Origin: Xinfangfangia pollutisoli
Lineage (GTDB): Bacteria > Pseudomonadota > Alphaproteobacteria > Rhodobacterales > Rhodobacteraceae
Direction of reading: 5' to 3'
Assembly: GCF_020179405.1 (NCBI RefSeq)
Contig: NZ_JAICBZ010000007.1
Coordinates: 18,602 to 82,601, forward strand
Length of the DNA stretch: 64,000 nt
The translations under genes and the position numbers were made by a program. Positions 18,521 to 27,120 of the stretch are shown here, piece by piece (within the stretch, counting starts at the first letter, position 1; every line of letters starts with the position of its first letter). The notes under the pieces were generated by a model. That model was not told the DNA's origin, searched no databases, and worked only from the letters and a program-made list of their open reading frames with translations.

Positions 18521-18907
18521 ATGTCCAGCCCTGCCCCCCCGCCCGACCGGCTGACCCAGGTCTTCGCCGCCCTGGCCGATCCGACCCGGCGGGCGATCCT
18601 GTCGATGCTTCTGGAAGACGACATGGCGGTGACCGATGTGGCCGAACCCTTCGCGATGAGCCTGGCCGCGATCTCGAAACATCTGGCCGCGCTGGCCGAG
18701 GCCGGGCTGATCAGCCGAGAACGCCGCGGACGGGTGATCTGGTGCAAGCTGGAACCCGACGCGCTGCGCGCCGCCTCGGTCTGGATGCAGGGCTTCGGCC
18801 AGTTCGATCCGGTCGATCTTGACGCGTTCGAGCGCTTCCTTGAACAGGAACTTTCCCCCGAAGACAGCACAAGCGACGCGGTCAGCGCCTCCGGCGGGGA
18901 TATTTAG
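18521..18907 (+). CDS. ArsR-family winged-helix regulator
   Basis: A 128-residue ArsR/SmtB-type repressor. The winged helix covers residues 10-85: VFAALADPTRRAILSMLLED, SLAAISKHLAALAEAGLI, RRGRVIWCKLEP. Apart from a single Cys in the wing there is no CxC metal site, so it may not be a metal sensor. It fits the stand-alone ArsR group often linked to SRPBCC proteins, although none is adjacent here. It is divergent from the atp operon. The stop codon lies inside a large inverted repeat. Confidence 0.85.
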   Translation: MSSPAPPPDRLTQVFAALADPTRRAILSMLLEDDMAVTDVAEPFAMSLAAISKHLAALAEAGLISRERRGRVIWCKLEPDALRAASVWMQGFGQFDPVDLDAFERFLEQELSPEDSTSDAVSASGGDI

Positions 18908-18992
18908 ACAGAGAGGAAGGCCGCAAAAAGCCCTGCCCCTGCCGCCTTCCTCTCTGCAAAAATATCCCGGGGTCCGGGGCAGAGCCCCGGGG
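18897..18992. repeat. large imperfect inverted repeat and GC hairpin
   Basis: The arms at 18897-18922 and 18943-18968 pair as GGGATATTT...GAGAGGAAGGC with GCCTTCCTCTCTG...ATATCCC, differing at only about three positions in 25. A CCGGGGC-AGA-GCCCCGG hairpin follows (18975-18990). The right arm is the same element seen at 4515-4570. The structure spans the arsR stop and lies between the convergent arsR and malonyl-CoA synthetase genes, where it may terminate both. Confidence 0.7.
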
Positions 18993-19007
18993 CCGGCCGC
19001 CCCGCCC

Positions 19008-20528
19008 CTAGGCCTGGGGCGTCGCGAACCAGCCCGCATAGGTCTTGCGCAATTCGGCCTTCTGCACCTTGCCCATGGTGTTGCGCGGCAGCGCCGCGAC
19101 CACCACCGCCGCTTTCGGCTGCTTGAACCGCGCCAGCCGGTCGCGGATCCCGTCCAGCACCGTCTGCGCCTCCAGCGCCACGCCCTTCTGCGCCACCAGA
19201 ACGGCGAAGACCGCCTCGCCGAAATCCGGGTGCGGCAGGCCCACGACCGCGCTTTCCAGAACCCCCGGCTGGGCGTCCAGCTCGGCCTCGACCTCGACCG
19301 GATAGATGTTGAACCCGCCCGAGATCACCAGATCCTTGGCCCGGCCGACGATCTGGACATAGCCGTCTTCATCGCGCCGCCCGATATCGCCGGTGATGAA
19401 CCAGCCATCGGGGCGCAGCTCTTCGGCCGTCTTCTCGGGCATCTGCCAATAGCCGGCAAAGACATTCGGCCCCCGCACCTCGATCACGCCCGCCTCACCG
19501 GGGCCGGTCACCTCGGCGCCCTCGGCCATGATCCGCAACGCGACCCCCGGCAGGGGAAACCCCACCGTGCCGGGGCGGCGGTCGCCGTCATAGGGGTTCG
19601 AGGTGTTCATGTTGGTCTCGGTCATGCCGTAGCGTTCCAGGATGCGGTGGCCGGTCCGTTCCGCGAAGGCGCGATGGGTTTCGGCCAAAAGCGGCGCCGA
19701 GCCCGAGATGAACAGCCGCATGCCTGCGCAAAGGTCGCGGGTGAAGCGCTGCGTGTCGAGAAGCCTGGTGTAGAAGGTCGGCACCCCCATCATCGCCGTC
19801 GCCCGCGGCAGGGCGCGCAGCACCGCCTCCAGATCGAAGCCCGGCAGGAAGATCATCTGCCCGCCGGTCAACAGGCTGATGTTCGAGGCGACGAACAGCC
19901 CGTGGGTGTGGAAGATCGGCAGGGCATGCAGCAGCACGTCCTCGGCGGTGAAGCGCCACAGATCGGCCAGAACCCGGGCATTGGACAGAAGATTGCCCTG
20001 GGTCAGCATCGCGCCTTTCGACCGTCCGGTGGTGCCCGAGGTGTAAAGGATGGCCGCCAGATCGGCCTCGCCGCGCGGCGCGGGGGTCAGCGTGCCGGGC
20101 TGGTCTGCCATCGCGGCGGCAAAGCTGCCCGCCCCGGCCGCGTCCAGCGTGAAGAGCCGCGCGCCGTGGCGGGCGGCCAGCGGCGCCAGGGCCGCCTCGG
20201 CCGCCGGATCGCAAAGGAAGACCGCCGGGGTCGCATCGCCCAGGAAATAGTCCAGTTCGACCGGCGTATAGGCGGTGTTCAGCGGCAGGAACACCGCCCC
20301 CAGCGCGACGCTGGCGCCATAGATCGCCAGCGCCTCGGGCGATTTCGCCACTTGCACCGCCACCCGGTCGCCCGCGCGCAGCCCCGCCGCCTGCAGCGCA
20401 TGGCCGGCCCGGGCCACCATGGCCAGGAAGGCGGCGCCGCTGATCTCGCGCCCGTCGTCCAGCAGCAGAAAACCCCTGTCCCGCCCGGCCAGCGGCGCGA
20501 ACAGCGCGTCATACAGCATATTGGTCAT
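19008..20528 (-). CDS. matB: malonyl-CoA synthetase (acyl-CoA synthetase family)
   Basis: A 506-residue ANL-superfamily ligase that activates malonate (or methylmalonate) with ATP and CoA. The P-loop is ILYTSGTTGRSKGAM. The segment ERYGMTETNMNTSNPY is characteristic of MatB, then GWFITGDIGRRDEDGYVQIVGRAKDLVISGG (split here: hinge and A8 loop) and the C-terminal catalytic lysine in NTMGKVQK. The ATG at 20528 is chosen over an upstream in-frame ATG that lacks family homology. No malonyl-CoA decarboxylase or malonate transporter gene adjoins it. The product could feed fatty-acid synthesis or CoA-ester metabolism alongside ccr and ecm. Confidence 0.9.
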   Translation of the reverse strand: MTNMLYDALFAPLAGRDRGFLLLDDGREISGAAFLAMVARAGHALQAAGLRAGDRVAVQVAKSPEALAIYGASVALGAVFLPLNTAYTPVELDYFLGDATPAVFLCDPAAEAALAPLAARHGARLFTLDAAGAGSFAAAMADQPGTLTPAPRGEADLAAILYTSGTTGRSKGAMLTQGNLLSNARVLADLWRFTAEDVLLHALPIFHTHGLFVASNISLLTGGQMIFLPGFDLEAVLRALPRATAMMGVPTFYTRLLDTQRFTRDLCAGMRLFISGSAPLLAETHRAFAERTGHRILERYGMTETNMNTSNPYDGDRRPGTVGFPLPGVALRIMAEGAEVTGPGEAGVIEVRGPNVFAGYWQMPEKTAEELRPDGWFITGDIGRRDEDGYVQIVGRAKDLVISGGFNIYPVEVEAELDAQPGVLESAVVGLPHPDFGEAVFAVLVAQKGVALEAQTVLDGIRDRLARFKQPKAAVVVAALPRNTMGKVQKAELRKTYAGWFATPQA

Positions 20529-20709
20529 GGCATCCTCCGCCTCTGCCGCCGTCCTGCCGCCGTCCTGCCATGGCGCGGCCGGCCGCTCAAGCCCGGGAAA
20601 CAGTCTGTCGCCGGCCCGCCCCGCGCCGCCGCGATTTCCCCCGCGCCCCGCCACAAACCCGCCCCGCTTCGGAGGCTAGATAAAATGCAAGACGATGGAG
20701 GACGGGCGG

Positions 20710-20877
20710 ATGGCCAGATTTCTCGACATGCTGCAGATCCTGTGCCGCAAGCGGAGCCAGACGCCGCGGCCGGATGCGATCTTCGACCAGCGGCTGCAGA
20801 AGCTGGGCGGCGTGCGCCGGGTTTCGGTGGCGCGGGCGGTCCTGTTCAGAACGCGACCTGAACCCCGGGAAGCTTGA
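20710..20877 (+). CDS. possible small hypothetical protein (55 residues)
   Basis: A short frame in the 317-bp gap between matB and mipZ, overlapping the mipZ 3' end on the other strand by 32 bases. GGAGG lies about nine bases before the ATG at 20710. The predicted product is basic (MARFLDMLQILCRKRSQ start) and has no recognised domain. The good ribosome-binding site supports it; the lack of any family and the overlap argue for caution. Confidence 0.35.
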   Translation: MARFLDMLQILCRKRSQTPRPDAIFDQRLQKLGGVRRVSVARAVLFRTRPEPREA

Positions 20878-21655
20878 GCGCCGCGATCAGGTCGCGCAAT
20901 TCCTGCCGCGCGGCCAGGTTCGACAGGTTCAGCTGCTCGACCCCGGTATCCTTCAGGTCCAAAAGCGTCAGCCCGCGCGGGAACAGTTCGCGGAAGATCA
21001 CCCGTTCGGAAAAGCCGGGCGCCACGCGAAAGCCGATCCGGCGCGACAGGTCTTCCAGCGCGGCGCCAACCTTCTTCTTGTTGTGCATCTGCTGGGCGCC
21101 CAGCCGGTTGCGCAGCACGATCCAGTCGATCGGCTTCAGCCCCGCCTGCGCCCGCAGCTGCCGCGCGCCCCAGACCATTTCCGAATAGATCGACGGGCCC
21201 TTCACCTTGCCGCTGTCGGGGTCGATGCGCGCCAGCAGGTCGAAATCGACGAAACTGTCGTTCAGCGGCGTGATCAGCGTATCGGCCAGCGAATGCGCAA
21301 CCTGGCTCAGCCGGGTATGGCTGCCGGGACAGTCGATCAGGATGAAATCCTTCACCGGATCCAGATCGGCCACAACGGCGGTCAGGCGCTGGTCAAAGGC
21401 ATTCTCGCCCGGGGCCAGCGTTGCAGGATCGACCTCGGGCAGCTCGCGGTAATCCGGCGTCGGCAGGTCCAGCCCCGATTTCGCCAGCCAGGCGCGGCGG
21501 TTTTCGACGTAGCGGCCGAACGAGCGCTGACGCAGGTCAAGATCCAGCGCCCCGACACGATGGCCCATCCGCGCCAGCGCGGTGGCGACATGCATGCAGG
21601 TGGTGGATTTGCCCGATCCGCCCTTCTCGTTGCCGACGACGATGATATGCGCCAT
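20846..21655 (-). CDS. mipZ: division plane positioning ATPase MipZ
   Basis: A 269-residue ParA/MinD-family ATPase. MipZ binds ParB at the poles and forms a gradient that restricts FtsZ rings to midcell in alphaproteobacteria without MinCD. The deviant Walker A is NEKGGSGKSTTCMHVA, switch I is DLDLRQRSFGRYVENR, and switch II is LIDCPGSHTRL. LKPIDWIVLRNRLGAQQMHN and GFSERVIFRELFPRGLTLLD are MipZ features. The ATG at 21655 is chosen over a longer frame because the family starts right before HIIVVGNEKGG. Confidence 0.95.
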   Translation of the reverse strand: MAHIIVVGNEKGGSGKSTTCMHVATALARMGHRVGALDLDLRQRSFGRYVENRRAWLAKSGLDLPTPDYRELPEVDPATLAPGENAFDQRLTAVVADLDPVKDFILIDCPGSHTRLSQVAHSLADTLITPLNDSFVDFDLLARIDPDSGKVKGPSIYSEMVWGARQLRAQAGLKPIDWIVLRNRLGAQQMHNKKKVGAALEDLSRRIGFRVAPGFSERVIFRELFPRGLTLLDLKDTGVEQLNLSNLAARQELRDLIAALKLPGVQVAF

Positions 21656-21736
21656 GGGCCCTGCCCCCCTTGTGATCCGCCCCTCTATTGGCAATCCCGT
21701 GCCGAAAGGGGAAGACCCTTTCGGCGACAAGCCGCC

Positions 21737-22228
21737 CTAGCCCAGCGGCAGATCCTCGGCGCAGCGCAGCATCAGATGCTGACAGCGCCCCTGCGGCCAG
21801 TCGGTGCGGCCCCAGCAATAGCCGTCCAGCCCGGCGGCCTTGCGCAGGATCCACACCACCGGCACGCCGCCCTCGGTCAGCCGGGTCTCTCCGTCCAGCT
21901 GCATGCGGATGCCGGTCTCGTCCCAGCCCAGCACCGTGTAATCGGCCTGGCTGCGCAGCGCGCCCTGATAGTCGCGCGTGGGCGCCGACAGCTGGAAATG
22001 CGCCCGGCGCCGATCGGCCGAGAAGCTGAGCCGATGCGGGGCGACAGCGCAGGACAGATCCTTGCGGAAGGCGGCGCCGTAACTGCCGGCCAGATCCTCG
22101 AACAGATCGGCCCGCGCGGGCAGTGCCGCGGCAAGGGTCAGTGCCAAAGGCAGGACGCAACGAAAAAGGGCGCATCCGAAGATGCGCCCCGCTTTTCCTG
22201 CCGCCGGATCAGAAGCCCAGGCCGGCAT
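21737..22228 (-). CDS. small secreted hypothetical protein
   Basis: A predicted periplasmic protein with a hydrophobic signal segment ([17 protein letters not shown]) and four cysteines in the mature part (CAVAP, YCWGR, RCQH, LRCAE), which could form two disulfides. No domain is recognised. The start is uncertain: the ATG at 22228 lies inside rpmE and would place the rpmE terminator within the coding region, while an in-frame TTG closer to the signal core (about 22144) would give a short signal peptide. Confidence 0.6.
   Translation of the reverse strand: MPAWASDPAAGKAGRIFGCALFRCVLPLALTLAAALPARADLFEDLAGSYGAAFRKDLSCAVAPHRLSFSADRRRAHFQLSAPTRDYQGALRSQADYTVLGWDETGIRMQLDGETRLTEGGVPVVWILRKAAGLDGYCWGRTDWPQGRCQHLMLRCAEDLPLG
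22163..22186 (-). terminator. terminator of the rpmE transcript
   Basis: GGGCGCATC-CGAA-GATGCGCCC (22167-22188 region) with a run of five T residues on the minus strand side. It lies about 20 bases after the rpmE stop and overlaps the possible start of the secreted protein gene. Confidence 0.75.
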
Positions 22229-22430
22229 ATTTGTTCTTGAACTTCGACACCCGGCCGCCGGTATCCATCAGCTTGGCCGATTGGCCGGTCCAGGCCGGAT
22301 GCGACAGCGGGTCGATGTCGAGAGACAGCGTGTCGCCTTCCTTGCCCCAGGTCGACTTGGTGCGATAGGTGCTGCCGTCGGTCATCTTCACTTCGATGAA
22401 GTGATATTCGGGGTGGATCCCTTCTTTCAT
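22209..22430 (-). CDS. rpmE: 50S ribosomal protein L31
   Basis: A 73-residue L31 with [19 protein letters not shown] and [11 protein letters not shown]. It has no cysteines, so it is a C-minus (zinc-independent) form. It follows rplS by 12 bases at the end of the trmD-rplS-rpmE run. Confidence 0.96.
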   Translation of the reverse strand: MKEGIHPEYHFIEVKMTDGSTYRTKSTWGKEGDTLSLDIDPLSHPAWTGQSAKLMDTGGRVSKFKNKYAGLGF

Positions 22431-22442
22431 CTCGGCTGCTCC

Positions 22443-22817
22443 TTATTCGGCTTTGGCTTTGTAATTGCTGTCTTCCGCGATCCGGGCCGACTTGCCGCGG
22501 CGCGCGCGCAGGTAGTACAGCTTCGCGCGGCGAACCTTGCCGCGGCGGACGACGTCGATCGTCTCGATATTGGTCGAGTACAGCGGGAAGACGCGCTCGA
22601 CGCCTTCGCCGAACGAGATCTTGCGCACGGTGAAGGAGGCGGCCAGCGTGGCGCCGCCCTTGCGGCCGATGCAGACGCCTTCATAGGCCTGCACGCGGGT
22701 GCGGTTGCCTTCCTTGACGCGATAGCCGACGCGGATCGTGTCGCCGGCCTTGAAATCCGGAATGGTCTTGCCGAGCGCCGCGATCTGCTCGGCTTCGATC
22801 TGGGCGATGAGGTTCAT
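22443..22817 (-). CDS. rplS: 50S ribosomal protein L19
   Basis: A 124-residue L19 located at the 30S-50S interface. Family sequence is plain: [54 protein letters not shown] and the basic [15 protein letters not shown]. The ATG at 22815-22817 gives the usual length. Confidence 0.97.
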   Translation of the reverse strand: MNLIAQIEAEQIAALGKTIPDFKAGDTIRVGYRVKEGNRTRVQAYEGVCIGRKGGATLAASFTVRKISFGEGVERVFPLYSTNIETIDVVRRGKVRRAKLYYLRARRGKSARIAEDSNYKAKAE

Positions 22818-23141
22818 GCGCCAGGTTCTCCATGACTGCCTGCGGTATGCCGCAGAGGTGATGCCGCGCCAGAGCTCTCGGTCTTCGCCCGGGTCCCTTC
22901 CCGGTTGCCCGGGAAAGCCCGCCAGAGATGGGGCCTGCTGTGCTTTCGTCGCCGCCCCCTGCCGGCGGTCCGGGCGAAGCCCCCGGGTCACGGCATAGGG
23001 AATCGGGTCCGGCGGGCTGACGCCCCGGACCGGGCGCGTATAGGCGCGCAGGGGGCGCCGGTCAAGAGCGGCCCGCGGTCAGGCGGCGGTCAGGCGGCGG
23101 CGCAGGGATCGCGGCAAAAGGCGCAAGCCCGGGCGCCCGGT
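22818..23141. other. intergenic region trmD-rplS with no gene seen
   Basis: A 324-base gap in a ribosomal operon. It contains GC-rich inverted repeats, for example CTGCGGTATGCCGCAG (22840-22855), which is a near-perfect stem 23 bases before rplS. It may act as an untranslated leader of rplS. I see no convincing coding frame or named riboregulator. Confidence 0.5.
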
Positions 23142-23978
23142 TCAGCCCTTGCGCGCCAGGTGGCGGGCCCACAGGTCGGGGCGGCGTTCGGCCGTCAGTT
23201 TCTCGGCCTCGGCCCGGCGCCATTTCGCCACTTCGCCGTGATTGCCGCCGGTCAGCACCGCCGGAATCTCGCGCCCTTCCCAGACCGCCGGACGGGTGTA
23301 TTGCGGATGTTCCAAAAGCCCGTCCGAGAAGCTTTCCTCTTCGGTCGAGGCGGCATTGCCCAAGACGCCGGGCAGAAGCCGCACCACCGCATCCAGCATC
23401 GCCTGGGCCGCGATCTCGCCGCCGGTCAGGACGAAATCGCCCAGGCTGACCTCTTCGGCCTGCCAATGGTCCAGCACCCGCTGGTCGACACCCTCGAACC
23501 GGCCGCAAAGCATCGTCAGCCCCGCGCCCGAAGCCCAGCGCCGCGCCATGGCCTGATCGAAGGGCCGCCCGCGCGGCGACAGATAGACCACCGGCCAGGC
23601 GGCGCGCGGCGCGGCGATGCCGTCCGAGGCGGCGCGCAGCGCGCGGTCGACCACATCGGGGCGCAGCACCATGCCCGCCCCGCCGCCGGCCGGCGTGTCA
23701 TCGACATTGCGATGCTTGCCCTCGCCGAAATCGCGCAGCGCCAGGGTCTGCAGCCGCCACAGGCCCAGATCCAGCGCCTTGCCGGTCAGCGACAGGCCCA
23801 GCGTGCCGGGAAAGGCCTCGGGGAACAGGGTCACCACCCGCGCCTCGAAGGCGCCGCGCAGCAGGCGCGGTTCCTCCATCAGGTCGCGGGGCGTCAGGCT
23901 GGCGCGGATCGACAGCCGGCCATGGCTGAGGCTGGGCTTGGCGGGCGGCGGCGCGGACGGATCGGCAGGATCGGACAT
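23142..23978 (-). CDS. trmD: tRNA (guanine-N1)-methyltransferase
   Basis: A 278-residue SPOUT-class enzyme that methylates G37 of tRNAs and prevents frameshifting. Visible are the N-terminal [59 protein letters not shown], and the knot region [21 protein letters not shown]. The N-terminus carries about 43 extra residues before the conserved start; an internal ATG at codon 34 is an alternative. It is followed by rplS. Confidence 0.95.
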   Translation of the reverse strand: MSDPADPSAPPPAKPSLSHGRLSIRASLTPRDLMEEPRLLRGAFEARVVTLFPEAFPGTLGLSLTGKALDLGLWRLQTLALRDFGEGKHRNVDDTPAGGGAGMVLRPDVVDRALRAASDGIAAPRAAWPVVYLSPRGRPFDQAMARRWASGAGLTMLCGRFEGVDQRVLDHWQAEEVSLGDFVLTGGEIAAQAMLDAVVRLLPGVLGNAASTEEESFSDGLLEHPQYTRPAVWEGREIPAVLTGGNHGEVAKWRRAEAEKLTAERRPDLWARHLARKG

Positions 23979-24148
23979 GTCCGCCCTTTAGCCGCAATCG
24001 CGGCGCGGGGAAAGCGGGTGCCGCAGCGCGCCCCGGTGCCGAGGCGCGGCTCAGGCGCTTTGCAGGCGCGGCGGGGCGGCGCGGCGGGCGGGGGTGGGGC
24101 GCGGCCCCGCCTCTGCGGGGCGCTTTTCTCCGTTTGGACCTTTGGGCA

Positions 24149-24385
24149 TCAAACTACTCCTGGCTTACACCGGCCACACATGGCGGTGTCTTTGAAGTGT
24201 GCGAAGCGTTCCATCATAAATGTTTGCGCAGCCGCAACCGTCTCAAACGGGCCATCCCATCCAGTTGCACCCGATCCAGTGCGGTGCTGACCTTGCTGCC
24301 CTTGACCTTCTCGGCAGTCAGGGCAGTCTCCCTTATGAACCCTCGCCCGTTTGTGCGGCGACATGTGCGACACCCAGAATGACAT
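24149..24385 (-). CDS. small CxxC...CxxC protein in an AT-richer patch
   Basis: A 78-residue protein with two cysteine pairs, CPDC near residue 20 and CGRC near residue 70, joined by a segment with GWDGPFETVAAAQTFMMERF. This layout (C-x2-C, a W-x-GPF core, C-x2-C) suggests a small zinc-ribbon-like fold. I cannot name the family. AGGAGG lies four bases before the ATG, supporting translation. The 24140-24480 stretch is clearly less GC-rich than its surroundings, suggesting acquisition. It interrupts the usual rimM-trmD order. Confidence 0.6.
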   Translation of the reverse strand: MSFWVSHMSPHKRARVHKGDCPDCREGQGQQGQHRTGSGATGWDGPFETVAAAQTFMMERFAHFKDTAMCGRCKPGVV

Positions 24386-24459
24386 ACTGCCTCCTATGCT
24401 TCACGGTAGGCATATAGGATGCGAAGCGGCGCGGCGATACCTGTCAACCCCGCCAGATT

Positions 24460-25035
24460 TCAAACTGAGACACTACCCAGCAGGACGAAACTGTCGGCAT
24501 CGTCGAGAAGATCGTCAAGCAGCGCCAGCGCTTCGGCGGCGGGGGCCGCGTCGGGCAGGACCAGCAGCGCCTCCAGCGCCACGCCATCGCCCGGCACCAG
24601 GCGGCGGGCGCGGGGCGGGCGCGGTAGGGGATACAGCAATTCGTCGATCGAGCGGCCCTCGGCCAGGGCCTGTTCGGGGTTCCAGACCAGCCGCGCCAGC
24701 ACCAGCCCCGAAGTGGACAGGATCAAGGGCAGGATCGGGTGCAGATCCGGCAGCGTGCCCGCAACCCCGCCGATGCCGCGCCCCAGGCCGAAGCAGACCG
24801 CCACCAGCAGCGCCTGGGCCAGCACCTGCGCGGCCACGGCCAGCCAGGTTTCGCGCCGCAGCCAGTCGCCCGGCGCCTGCGGCCATTGCTGCGGCCGGGT
24901 CACCGCCAGCCACAGGGTGAAGATCGCCAGAAACGGCGGCATCAGCCCCCAGCCGAAGCCCGCCAGGCCCGCCAGCAGCGGCCCCAGATACAGCGCAACA
25001 CCCGCCGTCTGCAGCAGCCTTGCCCCGATCCGCAT
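24460..25035 (-). CDS. hypothetical multi-span membrane protein
   Basis: A 191-residue protein with about four hydrophobic segments in its first 120 residues (TAGVALYLGPLLAGLAGFGW, PPFLAIFTLWLAVT, LAVAAQVLAQALLVAVCFGL, ILPLILSTSGLVLARLVW) and an acidic, alanine-rich soluble tail ending LLDDLLDDADSFVLLG. No domain is recognised. AGGAGGG precedes the ATG. It lies 56 bases after rimM on the same strand, so it is probably cotranscribed, but it is not part of the usual ribosomal operon. Confidence 0.75.
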   Translation of the reverse strand: MRIGARLLQTAGVALYLGPLLAGLAGFGWGLMPPFLAIFTLWLAVTRPQQWPQAPGDWLRRETWLAVAAQVLAQALLVAVCFGLGRGIGGVAGTLPDLHPILPLILSTSGLVLARLVWNPEQALAEGRSIDELLYPLPRPPRARRLVPGDGVALEALLVLPDAAPAAEALALLDDLLDDADSFVLLGSVSV

Positions 25036-25091
25036 CCTGCATCCCTCCTGCCGGCCGGCCCGTCCGTCTGGCCGGGTCGAGGCACGAAGGG

Positions 25092-25607
25092 TCAGTCAAG
25101 CCCCTCGGGCACATCGACCACCAGACAACCGCCGGCAATGTCCACGGTGGGAACGTTTGCCCGGGTAAAGGGCAGAAGTAGGGCGGATTTGCGTCCCGGA
25201 GCGGCGATTTCCAACAGATCCCCGGCGCCATGGTCATGCACGGCGGTGACGCGGCCGATCTCGGCCCCGCCCGGGTCGCGGACCAGCAGGCCGATCAGGT
25301 CGGCATGATAGAATTCGTCATCCGGCAGCGCGGGCAGCCGGTCGCGATCGGCGTAAAGCTCGGTGCCCTTCAGGGCATCGGCGGCTTCCTTGGTGCCAAC
25401 CCCCGACAGCCGCGCGCCAAGCCCCCCCGCCACCGGGCGGGTCAGCTTGACGGTGAAGCTGCGGCTGCCGTCCTTGGTCCAGAGCGGCCCATAGGCGGCA
25501 ATGTCAGTGGCTTCGGTGCAGAAGCTTTTCAGCCGCACCTCGCCCGAGACACCGAAGGCGCCGGCGATGGCGCCGACGCAGATCCGGTCTTCGGAGGCCC
25601 CGCTCAT
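25092..25607 (-). CDS. rimM: 16S rRNA processing protein RimM
   Basis: A 171-residue ribosome assembly factor that binds S19 and helps mature the 30S head. The RimM domain begins [20 protein letters not shown] and the PRC-barrel part contains [11 protein letters not shown] and [18 protein letters not shown]. The ATG overlaps the stop of the upstream small membrane protein (ATGA, 25604-25607). Confidence 0.95.
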   Translation of the reverse strand: MSGASEDRICVGAIAGAFGVSGEVRLKSFCTEATDIAAYGPLWTKDGSRSFTVKLTRPVAGGLGARLSGVGTKEAADALKGTELYADRDRLPALPDDEFYHADLIGLLVRDPGGAEIGRVTAVHDHGAGDLLEIAAPGRKSALLLPFTRANVPTVDIAGGCLVVDVPEGLD

Positions 25608-25768
25608 GGCGCGGCCCCCGTGCAGAAGCCGCGCGCATCCCAGGCCCCGCCGGCCGAGCGGCAGGCGCCGGGCTGGCCGCTTTCGGCCAGGCGGAAGCCG
25701 GCCCAGAAGGCCGCCCCGCACAGCGCCAGCGTCACCGTCCGGCGCAGAAGGCCAAGGCCCGGGATCAT
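25604..25768 (-). CDS. small membrane protein between rpsP and rimM
   Basis: A 54-residue protein with one membrane helix ([19 protein letters not shown]) and a short tail with two cysteines ([13 protein letters not shown]). Its stop overlaps the rimM start by four bases and its ATG lies 22 bases after the rpsP stop, so it is translated as part of the operon. I do not recognise a family with a known function; its tight packing suggests it is real. Confidence 0.7.
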   Translation of the reverse strand: MIPGLGLLRRTVTLALCGAAFWAGFRLAESGQPGACRSAGGAWDARGFCTGAAP

Positions 25769-25790
25769 CGCACGCCCCCCAAGCCTTGGC

Positions 25791-26144
25791 TTATTCCGAA
25801 GCCGGCTCGGCGGCGCGGGCGGCCTTCTTCGCGGCGCGTTCGGCCATGGCCTTGCCCGGCACGGCCGACTTCGGATTGCTGCGCTCGGTCTTCGGGCGGG
25901 CGCCGGCGGCTTCCAGGAAACGCGCAACGCGATCCGTGGGTTGCGCGCCCTGGGCCAGCCAGTGGTTGACGCGTTCCATGTTCATGACGACGCGCTTTTC
26001 GTCATCCTTGGCCAAGAGCGGGTTGTAGGTGCCCAGCTTTTCAAGGAAGCGGCCGTCGCGCGGCATGCGCGAATCGGTCGCGACGATCGCGTAGAACGGG
26101 CGCTTCTTCGAGCCGCCACGGGCGAGACGGATTTTCATAGCCAT
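25791..26144 (-). CDS. rpsP: 30S ribosomal protein S16
   Basis: A 117-residue S16. [20 protein letters not shown] and the GTYNPL loop are diagnostic. The C-terminus is extended by an alanine/lysine-rich tail ([18 protein letters not shown]), as in other Rhodobacterales. AAGGAG lies seven bases before the ATG. Confidence 0.97.
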   Translation of the reverse strand: MAMKIRLARGGSKKRPFYAIVATDSRMPRDGRFLEKLGTYNPLLAKDDEKRVVMNMERVNHWLAQGAQPTDRVARFLEAAGARPKTERSNPKSAVPGKAMAERAAKKAARAAEPASE

Positions 26145-26189
26145 GGTGTTTCTCCTTTGGATGGCTTGGATAAGCGGGGGATCCCCGCC

Positions 26190-26483
26190 CTACTTCTGGA
26201 AACTCTCGTGGTGCCTGATGACTTCGGAGATGACGAAGTTCAGGAATTTCTTGGCGAATTCGGGATCGAGATCGGCCTCGACCGCCAGTTTCTGCAGCCT
26301 GTCGATCTGGCGCGCCTCCCGCGCGGGGTCCGAAGGCGGCAGCGCGTGTTCGGCCTTCAGCCGGCCCACGCCCTGGGTGTGCTTGAAGCGTTCGGCCAGC
26401 GTATAGACCAGGATCGCGTCCAGCCGGTCGATCGACTGGCGATGCTCCTTCAACAGCTCGGCGGCTTTCGTCGCGGCGTCCAT
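26190..26483 (-). CDS. chorismate mutase (AroQ type)
   Basis: A 97-residue all-helical chorismate mutase that turns chorismate into prephenate for Phe/Tyr synthesis. Visible are the RQSIDRLDAILVYTLAERF first helix, the catalytic lysine in VGRLKAEHALPPSDPARE, and the C-terminal helix FLNFVISEVIRHHESFQ. It lies 45 bases before rpsP on the same strand. Confidence 0.9.
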   Translation of the reverse strand: MDAATKAAELLKEHRQSIDRLDAILVYTLAERFKHTQGVGRLKAEHALPPSDPAREARQIDRLQKLAVEADLDPEFAKKFLNFVISEVIRHHESFQK

Positions 26484-26586
26484 CAGGCCCCCCTTCCGTT
26501 CGGTCTTTCAGCGGTCTTGCCCGCGTCTTCCTTGCGTCTTCCTTCGGGGAAGACGCAGGACGGCACAAAGACCTGAATCGCGTGTC

Positions 26587-27120
26587 TCATGCTGCCCCCT
26601 CGGCCGGCGCCGGATGGCGGTAGATCACCGCAGCCTTGCCCGAGGGCGCGATCCAGTCACGTTCAAACACCGCCCCCATCCGGCGGGCCAGCGCGATCGA
26701 GCGGGCATTCTCGGGCGCGATGACCGAGATCAGCGCCCCCCAGCCCAAGGGCCCATAGGCATGCGCCCGCGCGGCCATGGCCGCCTCATAGGCCAGGCCC
26801 TGCCCCTCGTGGCCGGGATACAGCACCCAGCCGATTTCGCGTTCCAGCCAGCCTTCCGGGTTCCAGAAGCCGACATGGCCGATCGCCGCATCGCTGTCGC
26901 GCAGGGTCAGGGTCCAAAGCCCGTAGCCGCGCAAGTGCCAATGGCCGATCTGGGCGGCGAAGCCGCGCCAGGCGGTGGCGCGGTCCAGCGGGCCGCCGGT
27001 ATAGCGGCTGCGCGGCTCGGCGAAATAGGTGGCATAGGCGTCGAAATCCTGCGGACCGGGCGCGCGCAGGCGCAGCCGTTCGGTCTGGAGTTCGGGGATG
27101 CCGGCCAGATGCACGCTCAT
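26587..27120 (-). CDS. GNAT acetyltransferase (RimJ/RimL-like), third of three
   Basis: A 177-residue GCN5-related N-acetyltransferase. TERLRLRAPGPQDFDAYATY is the RimJ/RimL-type start. The acetyl-CoA loop is YPGHEGQGLAYEAAMAA. It overlaps the preceding GNAT gene by four bases (27117-27120). Substrate unknown; its relatives modify protein N-termini or small amines. Confidence 0.88.
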   Translation of the reverse strand: MSVHLAGIPELQTERLRLRAPGPQDFDAYATYFAEPRSRYTGGPLDRATAWRGFAAQIGHWHLRGYGLWTLTLRDSDAAIGHVGFWNPEGWLEREIGWVLYPGHEGQGLAYEAAMAARAHAYGPLGWGALISVIAPENARSIALARRMGAVFERDWIAPSGKAAVIYRHPAPAEGAA

